A stretch of DNA of 64,000 nt, from the NCBI GenBank assembly GCA_035772405.1, contig JAYKKM010000348.1, forward strand, positions 4,253,501 through 4,317,500. Direction: 5' to 3'. Position numbers and translations under genes: made by a program. The notes under the pieces are model-generated. The model was not told the origin of the DNA. It worked only from the letters and a program-made list of their open reading frames with translations, and made no database searches. This stretch comes from Chrysogorgia sp. JL179-B06. Lineage: Eukaryota; Cnidaria; Anthozoa; Scleralcyonacea; Chrysogorgiidae. This document shows, one piece after another, positions 55,101 to 62,300 of this stretch (positions are counted from its first letter, which is position 1; each line of letters starts with the position of its first letter).

Positions 55101-57633
55101 CAGCTTTGGTATTCGATTGGAAACTGCAGTTGTAGTAATCAATGCCAGCACACCTGTAAGTATAAGGCACATTAGGCGTGATAAAAAATAAAAATAACGC
55201 CAGTCACTACCAGCACCTTACAAAAGACTTACTCATGATAAACAAATGTTATTTTACGTTTAATCGATTATTGAGATTAGAATACACAATGTTCGTTTTC
55301 TATCTTGCCCAAGGAAGCCAAGGAAGGTGCACCCTGAAATTTGAGATAAAAACGAACCACCCCGTTTAACGAATCCTGAGTACAGCAGTTTTAACTTTCC
55401 AACAACCTGGGAATAAAATTGAGCACGGTATCATTAAAAATGAAAATTTTAATTCATAATGTTTTTTCTATCTCTTCTGCCAGAATCGTTTCAATGATAT
55501 TGATTATTACACATTTGATCCTATCTCCTATGTAAGTAAATTATTATGTATTACCGTGTTATATGGAACTTTGTTCAGCCATCAATACTGTTACAACTTG
55601 TTCATGAAATTCATGAATTATCATAGCCATTCCATGAACGTAAACACGAAATCGTAGTGTCGACTGCGCATAAATATGACACGTTCTGAGTCGGGCCTCA
55701 AACTTATTTCATACATAACATGGCTTATTGTACAAAATATAGCTTATTTACATAATTTACATAGTTTACTATGGGTGATTAAGCCTTTAATATGTTATGT
55801 ATGAAATAAGATAGCTACTATGACGTCAGGATGGCTACTATGACGTCAGGATGGCTACTATGACGTCAGGATGGCTACTATGACGTCAGGATGGCTACTA
55901 TGACGCCAGGATGGCTACTATGACGTCCAGAACATCTCATATTTATGCGCAGTCGAAAGCATGAGTTTTGATACCCAATGAAAACCTGCAGGAAACTTGC
56001 TGGTGAACTGAATCACGTTTCGTAATCTCCATATTCAAATAAATGAAACACAAATATGTATACTCGTTTGAGAAGCAACATCAAACACTCGTTTATCGTG
56101 TTTCATCAGGGGACTCCAAAACTCTACCTTTTCATTTTTCTCGTGTTTGGAAGCCCAGATGGAACACTTAAACTCGTGTTTGATCTATTACCTGAATAAC
56201 ACTGTTCGTTTAATAATATTGTTCGTCCATTAATAGCCGCGTTATTACAGTATTGTTCAGCTAACATCCTGGAATAACTTGTAGTAGTTTAGCTGCATAT
56301 TCTTTGATCCTTTTTCTAGTTTCCAGTACAACGCAAGCTTATCGATGAAAGTTTGATGACTGAGCGCCAGGTAAAGAAAAAAGATAATCTCTTTATGATT
56401 CCGCGTATTTGATTTGTCTGTGTTTGTTTCCGTGTGTATGTATGTGTGTCTGTGTCCATGTATGTTTCTCTGTGTTTGCCCGTCCGTCTCATCCCCATGT
56501 TTCATATTATTTCGCTTCCACATGAGTCCTAGTAGTAGCTCAATGATTATATTACAGTCACACTAGCGTACAGTATAGTTAGATGTGTGAAGTTGATCAT
56601 CCAGGTTGTTGTAGTCTTGAGAAAGACTATAAAGTTTCGACGGCCTCAGCGGCGGTCATATTCATAGTGTGAGTGGGTGTTGCGTCATGCGTTAAGCGTG
56701 GGTTCGTTGGTGTGTGCGAAGAAGTCTTCTGTATGGTGTTGGTAATTGTTGTGATCTGTTACAAGTTTGTATACCAACTTTCTAATGTAAGTCGCTGTTT
56801 GTAGTTTGGCGATACATTCAGCCGAGTCCCAGTCAATATTGTGTTTTGTTTATACGTGGTGTTCAGCTATGTGATTAGTCCTGTCCCCGTTTCTAGTAGC
56901 TCGTTTGTGTTCAGCTAGTCTGATTTTTAGGTTTCTGCCGGTTTCACCAATATAAGTGTCCTGGCAGTCGGCGCATTTGATCTTGTAAACTGCACCCTGT
57001 CGTAATTCGTGAGGTTGTTCTTTGTCTTTCACGTTAGTCAGTATATGTCGCAAAGTAGTCATAGGTTTGTGGGCTACACGTAGTCTTAACATACGTGCAA
57101 TAGTCTGTGATGTACCTTTAATGTTATTGTATGGTATTGTTGCTGTTGTTACGGTTGTACTTAGTTGTTCCGTTCAATAAAGTTAGTATTGTAGTTGTTT
57201 TTGCGAAACGCGCGCCGAAGATAGTTGTTTTCGTTCCGCAGAGTTTCGGGTGAATCGCAAATAAGTTGTGTTCGTCTAGTCGTCTTGTCAAAGATGGTCT
57301 TTCTCAATACTACAACAACCTGGACGATCAACTTCACACATCTAATGATACTCCTTGGTTCAAACCACGTACAGTATAGGTTACATGGTATTGCCTTTTG
57401 ATATTTTTTTAAACTTTCATCTCAAGATCAAATGGATTGATGATTACCACAAGAAAACTGAGAAGCTCGTTGGTGATGAATTAAAGAAACAAGGAAAGAC
57501 TAAAGCTTATGATTGGCTTCTCCGTGAAACAAAGCCAATTAAAACTGGCGAAGTTACTGGAGCCGCCGAAACATTCACCAAGTCCATTACTCTTATCATA
57601 TGCGCTCTCATTGTGAATCAGTTTTATTCATGA
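29599..57633 (+). CDS. XPNPEP2: Xaa-Pro aminopeptidase, secreted/membrane-anchored (aminopeptidase P2-like)
   Basis: M24 metallopeptidase that removes an N-terminal residue preceding proline. The 26 exons are 29599-29635, 36491-36555, 38868-38978, 39152-39215, 39881-39985, 40907-40947, 41838-41889, 41971-41993, 44261-44381, 45089-45184, 45649-45730, 46832-46991, 48094-48138, 48925-49011, 49101-49151, 49292-49356, 52806-52883, 52989-53060, 53196-53256, 53475-53544, 54547-54651, 54901-54984, 55079-55155, 55484-55531, 56320-56370 and 57427-57633. Phases join exactly to 685 residues; human XPNPEP2 has 674. Metal ligands by position are Asp446, Asp457, His520 (HGTGHGIG), Glu559 (EPGYY) and Glu573 (RLE), with the same spacings as human except about eight extra residues between His520 and Glu559. 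A signal peptide and a hydrophobic C-terminus suggest a GPI- or membrane-anchored ectoenzyme. The cytosolic paralogue XPNPEP1 lacks these ends. Confidence 0.95.
30170..30326. mobile_element. Truncated mariner/pogo-type element end
   Basis: Repeats of TCCGTAATAGCGGGG with a terminal GGAGAGTTGACTG-TA (right end about 30324) match the ends of pogo/Tc1-like MITEs. The left end is not visible. A short LINE tail (CACTTCGGTGACGTGGG, then TTATTATTATTG) precedes it at about 30008-30050. Confidence 0.45.
30600..30800. repeat. AT-rich cluster of AAATAATCC/GGATTATTT words
   Basis: Direct and inverted copies of TAAATAATCC(A/G)GGGATTG-like words occur at least six times in 200 bp and can form several small hairpins. 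No coding potential. Confidence 0.6.
31408..31534. repeat. Hairpin of about 50-bp arms inside the 2.06-kb element
   Basis: TTGGTGTACTACCGAAATAG is mirrored by CTATTTCGGCAGTACACCAA, with continued pairing through GTGTAAGT and CTAACGTTT. A diverged single arm recurs at about 36873-36960, so this is a separate foldback family inserted here. Confidence 0.65.
32588..32712. repeat. Palindrome ACCTCGTACCCAGGGTCTTAC with poly-C centre
   Basis: CAACCTCGTACCCAGGGTCTTAC and its complement flank two runs of 16-17 C separated by GACCG. Single copies of the same arm occur at about 8590-8625 and 58999-59028, indicating a dispersed family. The C runs are likely unstable and error-prone in assembly. Confidence 0.7.
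33414..34713. mobile_element. 1.3-kb foldback element, arms about 555-650 bp
   Basis: GTAACAG lies at 33407-33413 and 34714-34720. The left arm (33414 to about 33974) is almost exactly complementary to the right arm (about 34058-34713), with only indels, leaving a spacer of about 80 bp that includes GACAATTTCCCGTCACGGGTCG. The 84- and 89-codon minus-strand frames are arm sequence, not genes. Such near-identical arms imply recent formation or gene conversion. Confidence 0.85.
34865..35250 (+). pseudogene. LINE reverse-transcriptase C-terminal remnant
   Basis: Readable as [17 protein letters not shown] then [16 protein letters not shown], the conserved stretch after the polymerase domain in CR1/jockey-type LINEs. 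A stop follows at about 35046. The tail ends TGATTAAAGAATATTTTCATTCATT at about 35240. Confidence 0.65.
35557..35922. mobile_element. Mariner-type MITE with TIRs longer than 80 bp
   Basis: Flanked by TA (35555-35556 and 35923-35924). Ends CAGTGTGTATAAA and TTTATACACACTG continue into arms sharing CTGAACCCTTAGAAAAC, TATACTCCCGGGAAATTAAA and ACACGGTCTTAT. No coding content. Confidence 0.85.
36715..36800 (-). repeat. tRNA-derived SINE remnant ending in a perfect palindrome
   Basis: On the minus strand GGTTGCGGGTTCGATTTCC is a B-box-like T-arm. The segment ACTCCGGTTAGACGCTCA is followed at once by its complement (to about 36800), a 20-bp hairpin. Only half a tRNA is present. Confidence 0.5.
37142..37740 (+). 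mobile_element. tRNA-derived SINE (Ala-like head) split by a MITE
   Basis: When the MITE at 37157-37596 and one copy of its 8-bp duplication are set aside, the flanks give a tRNA-like head: acceptor GGCTTCC, A box TAGCTCAGTGGTCAGAG, anticodon loop CTGGCAT (GGC, alanine) and B box GGGTTCAATTCC, closing with GGAAGGCC. It is followed by an unrelated tail to about 37740. The mismatches rule out a functional tRNA. Confidence 0.65.
37157..37596. mobile_element. hAT-like MITE in the A box of the SINE, TSD GTAGCTCA
   Basis: GTAGCTCA at 37149-37156 and 37597-37604. TIR CATAGGCGTAGAGT and its exact complement ACTCTACGCCTATG. The interior has GGGGCTTAGCCCC-type palindromes near both ends. Related ends appear at about 14080-14095 and in the element at 44435-44905. 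Confidence 0.85.
37831..37905. repeat. 21-bp tandem repeat, three copies
   Basis: GGCATTCATATAGATACTTTT is repeated three times, with a partial fourth (TTGGCATTCAT at about 37910). The minus-strand frame with repeated SIYMNAK is a shadow. Confidence 0.85.
39650..39835 (+). mobile_element. Penelope-like element terminal fragment
   Basis: GAAGTTGATCGTCCAGGTTGTTGT at the left and ACAACAACTTGGACGATCAATT at the right are the same inverted ends that bound the Penelope-like element at 56579-57345. No coding sequence is left. Confidence 0.55.
40034..40108. repeat. (CAA)n microsatellite, about 25 units
   Basis: Uninterrupted trinucleotide tract in the intron after the XPNPEP2 exon ending 39985. The rest of that intron to 40906 is AT-rich with nothing identifiable except a small GGGGTGACT...AGTCACCCC inverted repeat near 40300. 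Confidence 0.9.
41233..41440 (-). pseudogene. LINE reverse-transcriptase C-terminal fragment
   Basis: The minus frame reads [24 protein letters not shown], matching the LGVxxDxxLSWxxHI motif downstream of the RT palm in jockey/CR1-type LINEs. It then decays to YCLGFNLSL. It lies in an XPNPEP2 intron. Confidence 0.65.
41971..41993 (+). CDS. XPNPEP2: XPNPEP2 micro-exon (23 nt)
   Basis: Only 23 bases between acceptor tacttttcag and donor gtgagt. It encodes DLWDKMVT across the junction and keeps phase between the 52-nt exon at 41838 and the exon at 44261. Short exons like this are commonly lost by automatic gene finders. Confidence 0.82.
42545..42850. repeat. Dispersed repeat family B, two partial copies in tandem
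   Basis: ACGTATGTTATGTATTTAGACTCG...CGAGATAACGTTCAAAA occurs at about 42555-42640 and again at 42715-42800, matching 10178-10530. The family continues at 43474-43550 beyond the insertion at 42857. Confidence 0.6.
42857..43473. mobile_element. hAT-like element rich in CCGGAGC words
   Basis: The right end, in complement, is TAGAGGTGTGCAAACTCCGG, a typical hAT tip. The left end is TAGTGCTGAGTGCCGGAGCG. Subterminal CCGGAGC/GCTCCGG words are frequent at both ends. No exact 8-bp duplication is seen, but family B sequence resumes on the right, supporting an insertion. Confidence 0.55.
43885..44110. repeat. Two adjacent foldbacks
   Basis: TATCAAGAATTATCCAGACC and its complement bound a hairpin at about 43891-43988, paired further through CGGTCAATGTTATC. 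Next, ATGCTGATGACGTCACT and AGTGACGTCATCAGCGTT (44019-44097) form a second, each arm containing a TGACGTCA palindrome. Confidence 0.65.
44435..44905. repeat. MITE with CA(T/G)GGTTCTATCTAGG ends
   Basis: CATGGTTCTATCTAGG on the left is mirrored by CCTAGATAGAACCCTG on the right. GC-rich subterminal GCTTCCCCCC and GGGGGAAGAT-like segments also pair. It is the hAT-like type but without a clean target duplication. Confidence 0.6.
45824..46027. mobile_element. Mutator-like MITE with CACTCTCCTCCGCAGAG ends
   Basis: CACTCTCCTCCGCAGAGGCTTC...and its complement GAAGTCTCTGCGGAGGAGAGTG give TIRs of about 30 bp. Flanking nonamers GGTCTTCAG and AGCCTTCAG agree at seven of nine, the size expected for Mutator-like insertions. 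A run of about 15 G precedes it. Confidence 0.7.
46264..46385. repeat. 5' fragment of the mariner-type MITE found at 23346-23756
   Basis: TACAGTAAAAACCCGC followed by several AAGAACCTA words. The right end is missing. The remainder of the intron to 46831 is featureless. Confidence 0.6.
47290..47870 (+). pseudogene. LINE 3' end: RT C-terminus plus UTR, family E
   Basis: Readable as [19 protein letters not shown] then [20 protein letters not shown], the last conserved block of CR1-type LINE proteins, ending at a stop at 47547. The 3' UTR (47580-47750) is shared with 19250-19400. It ends with a TATTG/TAATG simple tail. Inserted in an XPNPEP2 intron. Confidence 0.72.
48355..48445. repeat. Degenerate telomere-like (CCCTAA) tract
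   Basis: CTAACCCTAACCCTAAT followed by diverged CTAACCATAACCCTAAACC units. Animal telomeres are TTAGGG, so this may be an interstitial telomere-like relic. Similar short words occur at about 3650-3740 and 8825-8895, inside or beside MITEs. Confidence 0.6.
49403..52082. repeat. 12-bp minisatellite, about 220 units, 2.7 kb
   Basis: Unit GTTAGGAATCGA with variants GTTATGAACAGA, GTTAGTAATCGA and GTTAGGAACCGA. Because the unit is a multiple of three, every frame without a stop stays open: this explains the 742-codon + frame and the 834-codon - frame, which are not genes. Rare marker units (AACCAACGAG, AACCATCGAG) recur about 790 bp apart, revealing a higher-order duplication. It lies between XPNPEP2 exons ending 49356 and starting 52806. 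Confidence 0.95.
52083..52260. repeat. (AAAC)n/(AAAT)n microsatellite
   Basis: About 20 AAAC units flanked by AAAT and AATAAC units, directly following the minisatellite. The rest of the intron to 52805 is featureless. Confidence 0.92.
52806..55155 (+). CDS. XPNPEP2: XPNPEP2 catalytic-domain exons
   Basis: Seven exons (52806-52883, 52989-53060, 53196-53256, 53475-53544, 54547-54651, 54901-54984, 55079-55155) encode the pita-bread peptidase fold. [21 protein letters not shown] holds both Asp ligands, [18 protein letters not shown] holds the His ligand, and [16 protein letters not shown] holds both Glu ligands. The loop between IHEGPG and DEPGYY is longer than in human XPNPEP2. A 17-bp minisatellite fills the intron before the His exon. 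Confidence 0.94.
53963..54478. repeat. 17-bp CpG-rich minisatellite, about 30 units
   Basis: Unit CGTCGTCGAGGTTACTG with C/T variants (ACCGCG, ACCACG, TTGAGG). It lies in the XPNPEP2 intron before the exon at 54547. Each unit carries at least three CpG. The 132-codon Arg/Val/Ser-rich frame arises because all three frames of a 17-bp unit are read in turn. Confidence 0.93.
55661..55955. mobile_element. MITE carrying a tandem array of CRE-like sites
   Basis: Perfect 19-bp terminal repeats CGACTGCGCATAAATATGA (55661-55679; complement at 55937-55955) and inner inverted repeats CTTATTTCATACATAACAT (55703-55721, 55792-55810). Between the inner arm and the right end sit six 20-bp units ATGGCTACTATGACGTCAGG. 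A single unit-like sequence is also at about 61124-61140. Confidence 0.78.
56579..57345 (-). mobile_element. Penelope-like element fragment with GIY-YIG endonuclease
   Basis: The minus frame at 56850-57092 reads [17 protein letters not shown], then [25 protein letters not shown] with [13 protein letters not shown], a GIY-YIG nuclease preceded by the linker typical of Penelope-like retroelements. The frame continues past a stop as [12 protein letters not shown]. Ends GTGTGAAGTTGATC(A/G)TCCAGGTTG are inverted at 56583 and about 57320-57345. The reverse transcriptase part is missing, so this is a truncated copy in the last XPNPEP2 intron. Confidence 0.8.
57427..57633 (+). CDS. XPNPEP2: XPNPEP2 last exon with hydrophobic C-terminus
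   Basis: Begins [22 protein letters not shown], continues through [12 protein letters not shown] and ends [16 protein letters not shown] before TGA at 57631. The final hydrophobic run without charged tail fits a GPI-attachment signal, as in mammalian XPNPEP2, or a C-terminal anchor. The acceptor (catctcaag) has a weaker pyrimidine tract than the others. Confidence 0.88.
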   Translation: MKWIDDYHKKTEKLVGDELKKQGKTKAYDWLLRETKPIKTGEVTGAAETFTKSITLIICALIVNQFYS

Positions 57634-58190
57634 ACATGCCACATTACAAGATTTGCCGCTTTTTACTTGGTGATATTATATCGTAGTATAGATTACTGAT
57701 GAACTTTTGAGAGAAATATGATGTAGATTGTAGTGTACCGTCAGTTTTATATAAAACTCAACCATTTTGGTCAATGCTCATGATTTAGTTTAGATTATTT
57801 TCCAATATTGAATTAATAGACCTGATGGCTTATTTTCAGTTATCGTTCAATTTTCAATTATCGTTCAATTTTCAGTCTTGATTTAGTAGATTATTCGAAA
57901 TGTTCAATATACTATACAGTCTTGATTTATTGTAGAATGTTTTCAAATGTTCAATTTATAGTCTTGATTTAGTGGATTAAACTATATCATTCAATTTATT
58001 GATATAATATGTCGATCTTATCATTTGTACCATTTTTTGTGACAAAACACCACATGGTGAATCAGAATCAATATCGGTTATTTTATTTAGTAGGGATGAG
58101 AAACAAACATAACTGCATAAGTAGTTTATTACAAGGTTATTCTCTGCTTTTCTCTTACAAGGAACAGTGGCGTAACAGAGGTAGACGGGG
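57634..58190 (+). other. XPNPEP2 3' UTR region
   Basis: AT-rich, with three imperfect copies of AGTCTTGATTTAGTAGATTA...AATGTTCAAT between about 57835 and 57985. A possible ATTAAA polyadenylation signal at about 57977 follows the repeats. No coding sequence. Confidence 0.4.
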
Positions 58191-58194
58191 CCCT

Positions 58195-58655
58195 TAGGCC
58201 AAGTAAAAAAATAAAGTAGTTTATCGTCCCCGCCCGCATCCTTTTATCCGGCCGCATCAAATTTCTTTTTATTTTTTATTTTATTTGCGTAGAAAATCTG
58301 TCTTGTTTTGGGGCCTTTTGCGCAACCTTTCGGCCATTTTCGTGCGTTTCGGTGTCTTCCGTTACCTTTCGGCAACTTTCGGGACTTTTCGGTTCGTTTC
58401 AGGTTTTACACGCTACAATTTGTTTTGGCGCAATCTTGTATCGAAGCAGTTGTAGAGAAATCCATTCAATTCTTGTTTGTGCTTGTAATACAACGTTAAA
58501 AAGATTTAATATGTGTTAAAAATAGGTTTTGGTAGGTGATGGCCAATTCGGAGAAGCCATGTTGAAAAAAAAAGGAAAAAAAGAAAAAGCGCCCGCATTC
58601 TCCTTTTTTTTTTAAGTTAGGACGATAAACTACTATATATTTTTACTTGACCTTA
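58195..58655. repeat. MITE-like element with AAGTAAAAAAATAAAGTAGTTTATCGTCC ends
   Basis: The left arm at 58200-58229 pairs with GGACGATAAACTACTATATATTTTTACTT at about 58620-58648. The interior contains several TTTCGGNNNTTTTCG words. The open frame at 58308-58499 is not a gene. Confidence 0.6.
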
Positions 58656-59231
58656 TATACATGTCTTGGCCTTGGGTCTGAAGGTTCGACTATAACTTCT
58701 ATATTATCCTATACGGTACAATGTTAAACATTCGTGAATGTAGAGTGTAGACATTATAGACACCTATATATTCCTTTCTCCTCGAGTCGGTAAATCAGCT
58801 CTTATCAACTGAAGGTCAATCTACCCATAAATCGCAGATTCACAGGAGAACGGGGGTGGTCCAGGAGAATCGATTATCGGGGCCCCCGTAAATTAGTTCT
58901 GACTAAATATGACGATGAAATATATTTCAGTAATGTCGCTGTTAATCCGTAATTTTTCATTATAATCTTTCACTCCATTTTTGGCACGGGCCCCACTAGC
59001 GGAGGTAAGACCCTGGGTACGAGGTTGAGTCTAATGATCCAGCAAATCAATTTATAACGAGAAAAATCGTTAGGCGGGGATTTCATATCAATACTGGCCC
59101 TAATGTTATTAGTATTACCCTCATGGCTTCGTACTAGTGTGACTTTCTATGCGATCACCCTTCCTATTTTGACACAACTGCGTCTACGATTAACACTTGA
59201 TCGCCAGCGGGTTTCCGCGTGAAAACACCGT

Positions 59232-59248
59232 TACCAAGATGGCGGCCA
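59232..59248 (+). promoter_or_regulatory. YY1-like motif overlapping the start codon
   Basis: CCAAGATGGCGGCCAAG contains the AAGATGGCGGC consensus bound by YY1 in animals, which often sits just downstream of transcription starts and can overlap an initiator ATG. Function is inferred from the motif only. Confidence 0.4.
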
Positions 59249-59317
59249 AGTGGGACCACAAACTTATGAAAGCCGAGAGAGAAACGGTACTAAATGGATC
59301 TTTTAAAGACAACAAAG
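59239..59317 (+). CDS. First exon of the acidic-protein gene
   Basis: ATG in strong context (accaagATGGcg). Encodes 26 residues and one base before donor gtaccg. The single leftover G completes GAA with the first two bases of the exon at 62113, giving DNK-E-KGKTK. The charged N-terminus without hydrophobic run indicates a cytosolic or nuclear protein. Confidence 0.75.
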
Positions 59318-62300
59318 GTACCGTTATTATGTGAGCTGCACGATAATATATAAATGTGTATATATTAGAGCGACCATAGAGCATTTTATGACGCGTTTAA
59401 CGCATGTATTTCCGGTTTATATCACTCGTGCTGTTCGACTTCATCTTCATGAATAAACAAAAATATTAAAAAATGACCGAAGTCTAATCAAGATTGTGGT
59501 GCCTTTCAAATGTTCTTGTGATGTTAATGATCGTTGATGTCCATTTGAAATTTTCCAAGATGTATTGCGATGTCTTTGGTAAACGCACGCAACATTTAAA
59601 TATCCATTTGGCAATTAAAACTTCGAAATGCTATGGTTGAGTTGTCACATTGATATCTGAAAGAGAGACAAGGGAAATTTGGTCATTAATATTCAACCAC
59701 GATTTCCCGATATCTGTTCAACTGTATGCATATCACAGGAAATGAAACTATGTGTTGATATAAGCCGGGTTTTCAGTGCATTTTGGCACATCCAGCGCAG
59801 TAGTATTTACTGTATTTCTATTTTCTATTGCTTTGGGAGACAATTCTTGTGATTTCTGGTAAGTTCGCGTGAACGTAGGTCGCAATATAAATTCGGTGTC
59901 AATACTAACTGTAATACCTCATGAAATAGAAATGTGTGGTTAAGATGTATGCACTGTGACTGTATGACAACAACATTCAGCACATCAGTTTAATGTGATT
60001 TTGTTAGAATAGAAGTAAAAACTATGAGTATGACCTGTTTAATAGCTTATATACATATGTTCTTTTTAGCCTTTAATTCAAAGTCTAATTTAAAATGTTC
60101 GTTTTCCTTCTTATGTCATAATTTGTAAGACTTCTTTTGTGATTGACTTAAATATGAGATTATTTTGAAATTATATAGTGATTTTATTGCTTTATTTTTC
60201 TTAATATTCTATTCAAATATTTCTGGTTAACAATAGTTGGTGTATAAATCTAGTCATTGTATATAATTGTCAAAATTAAACCAATCTAAACCAAATATGT
60301 GAGCTTTTACTTAGTGCCTATTCGGGGTTTGGGGATTTTACATATATATTAGCAATCTTTGGGTTCTACCCTCTGGGTTCTACCAAGAAGAAATATAATA
60401 TACTGTATCTTGTTGTTTGAAAATTTCATCTTCATACATTTTCCCCTGCAAATGCTGATTTACTATTCACAGGAAATGACATCAAAGGAGGGACACGCAA
60501 AGTCATTGCACACTAATTCAACAGTGAAATACAAAGAAAGTTTGCCTCTGAACATTTAAACACACCTGTTTAGACAAAATTCGCTCAATTCCCAAACTTT
60601 CTTTGTATTTCACTGCTGAATCAATGTGTAATGTTCTTGCGTGTCCCTGCTTGACGTTATTTCCTGTGAATAGTAAATCACTTTAGCAGGGGTAAAAGGT
60701 ATGAAGATGAAATTTTTGTGCAACAAGATATTTTACAATTCTTCTCAAGAGATTCCAAAGATCACAAATATATAAAATTCCTAAACCCGGATAGGTACTT
60801 TAAAATTTACATAAAGTGGTCAGTGTTTCCACTTTGGAAGGAAATTTCCTTCCACAGATGCGTCACTAGGGAGGAGAGGTTTCGAGGAATGAGGGACACA
60901 AAGAACTTTTGTAAAGAAGGCTAATAATATCTTACCCCTCCCCCACTAGTGACACATCTGCTGAAAGTGGTTCTCCAATGAAAATTACACTCACATTTTT
61001 TAAAAATGATGTTAAAGATATGTCAATTAGTAATAGACCTTTCCGCACGGCAACTAGCACTGTACAAAGTTTGTACAAAGTTTGATTTTGCAATTTGTTG
61101 AAATATATAATGGTTACATCCTGACGTCATAGTAGCCACAGTTAATTTGGCAATAAATTTGTTGCTTTTGAGACCATGATGTCATAACTAGCTGTCTTTT
61201 AATTCACTTTTCTAAGTTTTTTCATTTTAATGGTGGTGTAAAAAAAATTGATGTTTTGCTTGTAAAACATAGCCTCTTTCTCAACAAATTTTGAGATGAA
61301 ATTTTGCATGATTTATTAATTGTTGTAATAACTAAGATCATTTGATAAAAAAACTAAAAGAAGGCTCTTTTTCATTAGATAACCACTTTCATTTTTCAAC
61401 TATTTTAACATAATACCAGTACTGTTCATTTTCATTTACTTTTGAGTATTAAACATGTAGCAAAGAATATAGTATTCTGCACCAAAGCCAAGTTCTTTCC
61501 AATTCATTGTTAAAACAGTCTGTTACAAAATTAGTCCTATTAGCAGGGCTCGAAATAAGCACCGATCAATGATCGGCAAGAAATTGTTTATGATCAGTGG
61601 AAAAGCAGGGTTGACGATCATCTTGATCGGCAAGAAATATATTGGACCATTCAAAAAGATGCACACGCATACAGTTAAAAGACAAATAAACATGTTGGAA
61701 TTTTTGAATTGCTTGTTTTTATTATGGACACAAATCAATGCGGACGTTTTGTTGTGAATGCAAGAATCCCAATCCCACACACGTATAGTCACAGACCAAT
61801 TGAAAGTACATTGCAATTACACCATCATTAAACAGCAGTTTGCACACTTTGATTATTCTCAGTCATCACATCTAGAATCAAAAGAGTGTGAAAATAGATT
61901 GTGATTGCAATTTTAAGTAGTGACAGTCATAGTGTAGTGAACTTAGGAAAATGTTCCTGATCGGCCAGATTTTCATTTGATCGGCGAAAAATCATGACTG
62001 GCGATCACCATGATCGGGAACTTTGGTAAAGTTATTTTGAGCACTGTATAAGCCTTGGTAGCTTTTTCTAATTCATATAATTCCATGATATATATGTCTC
62101 TATTTTCTATAGAAAAAGGTAAGACCAAAAATCCAAATTCAACTAAGCAAATGTCTTTGCTAAATAAGAAGGATGAGCTCTCATCAGCTTCTAGTGAACA
62201 AAGTTTAATATACGGAGAGCAAGAGGAGTATGATGTCACAGAGTATGTAATGGAATATACAGGTAAATAGCTAAACAAATTGTGAATCTCGTGATTCAAA

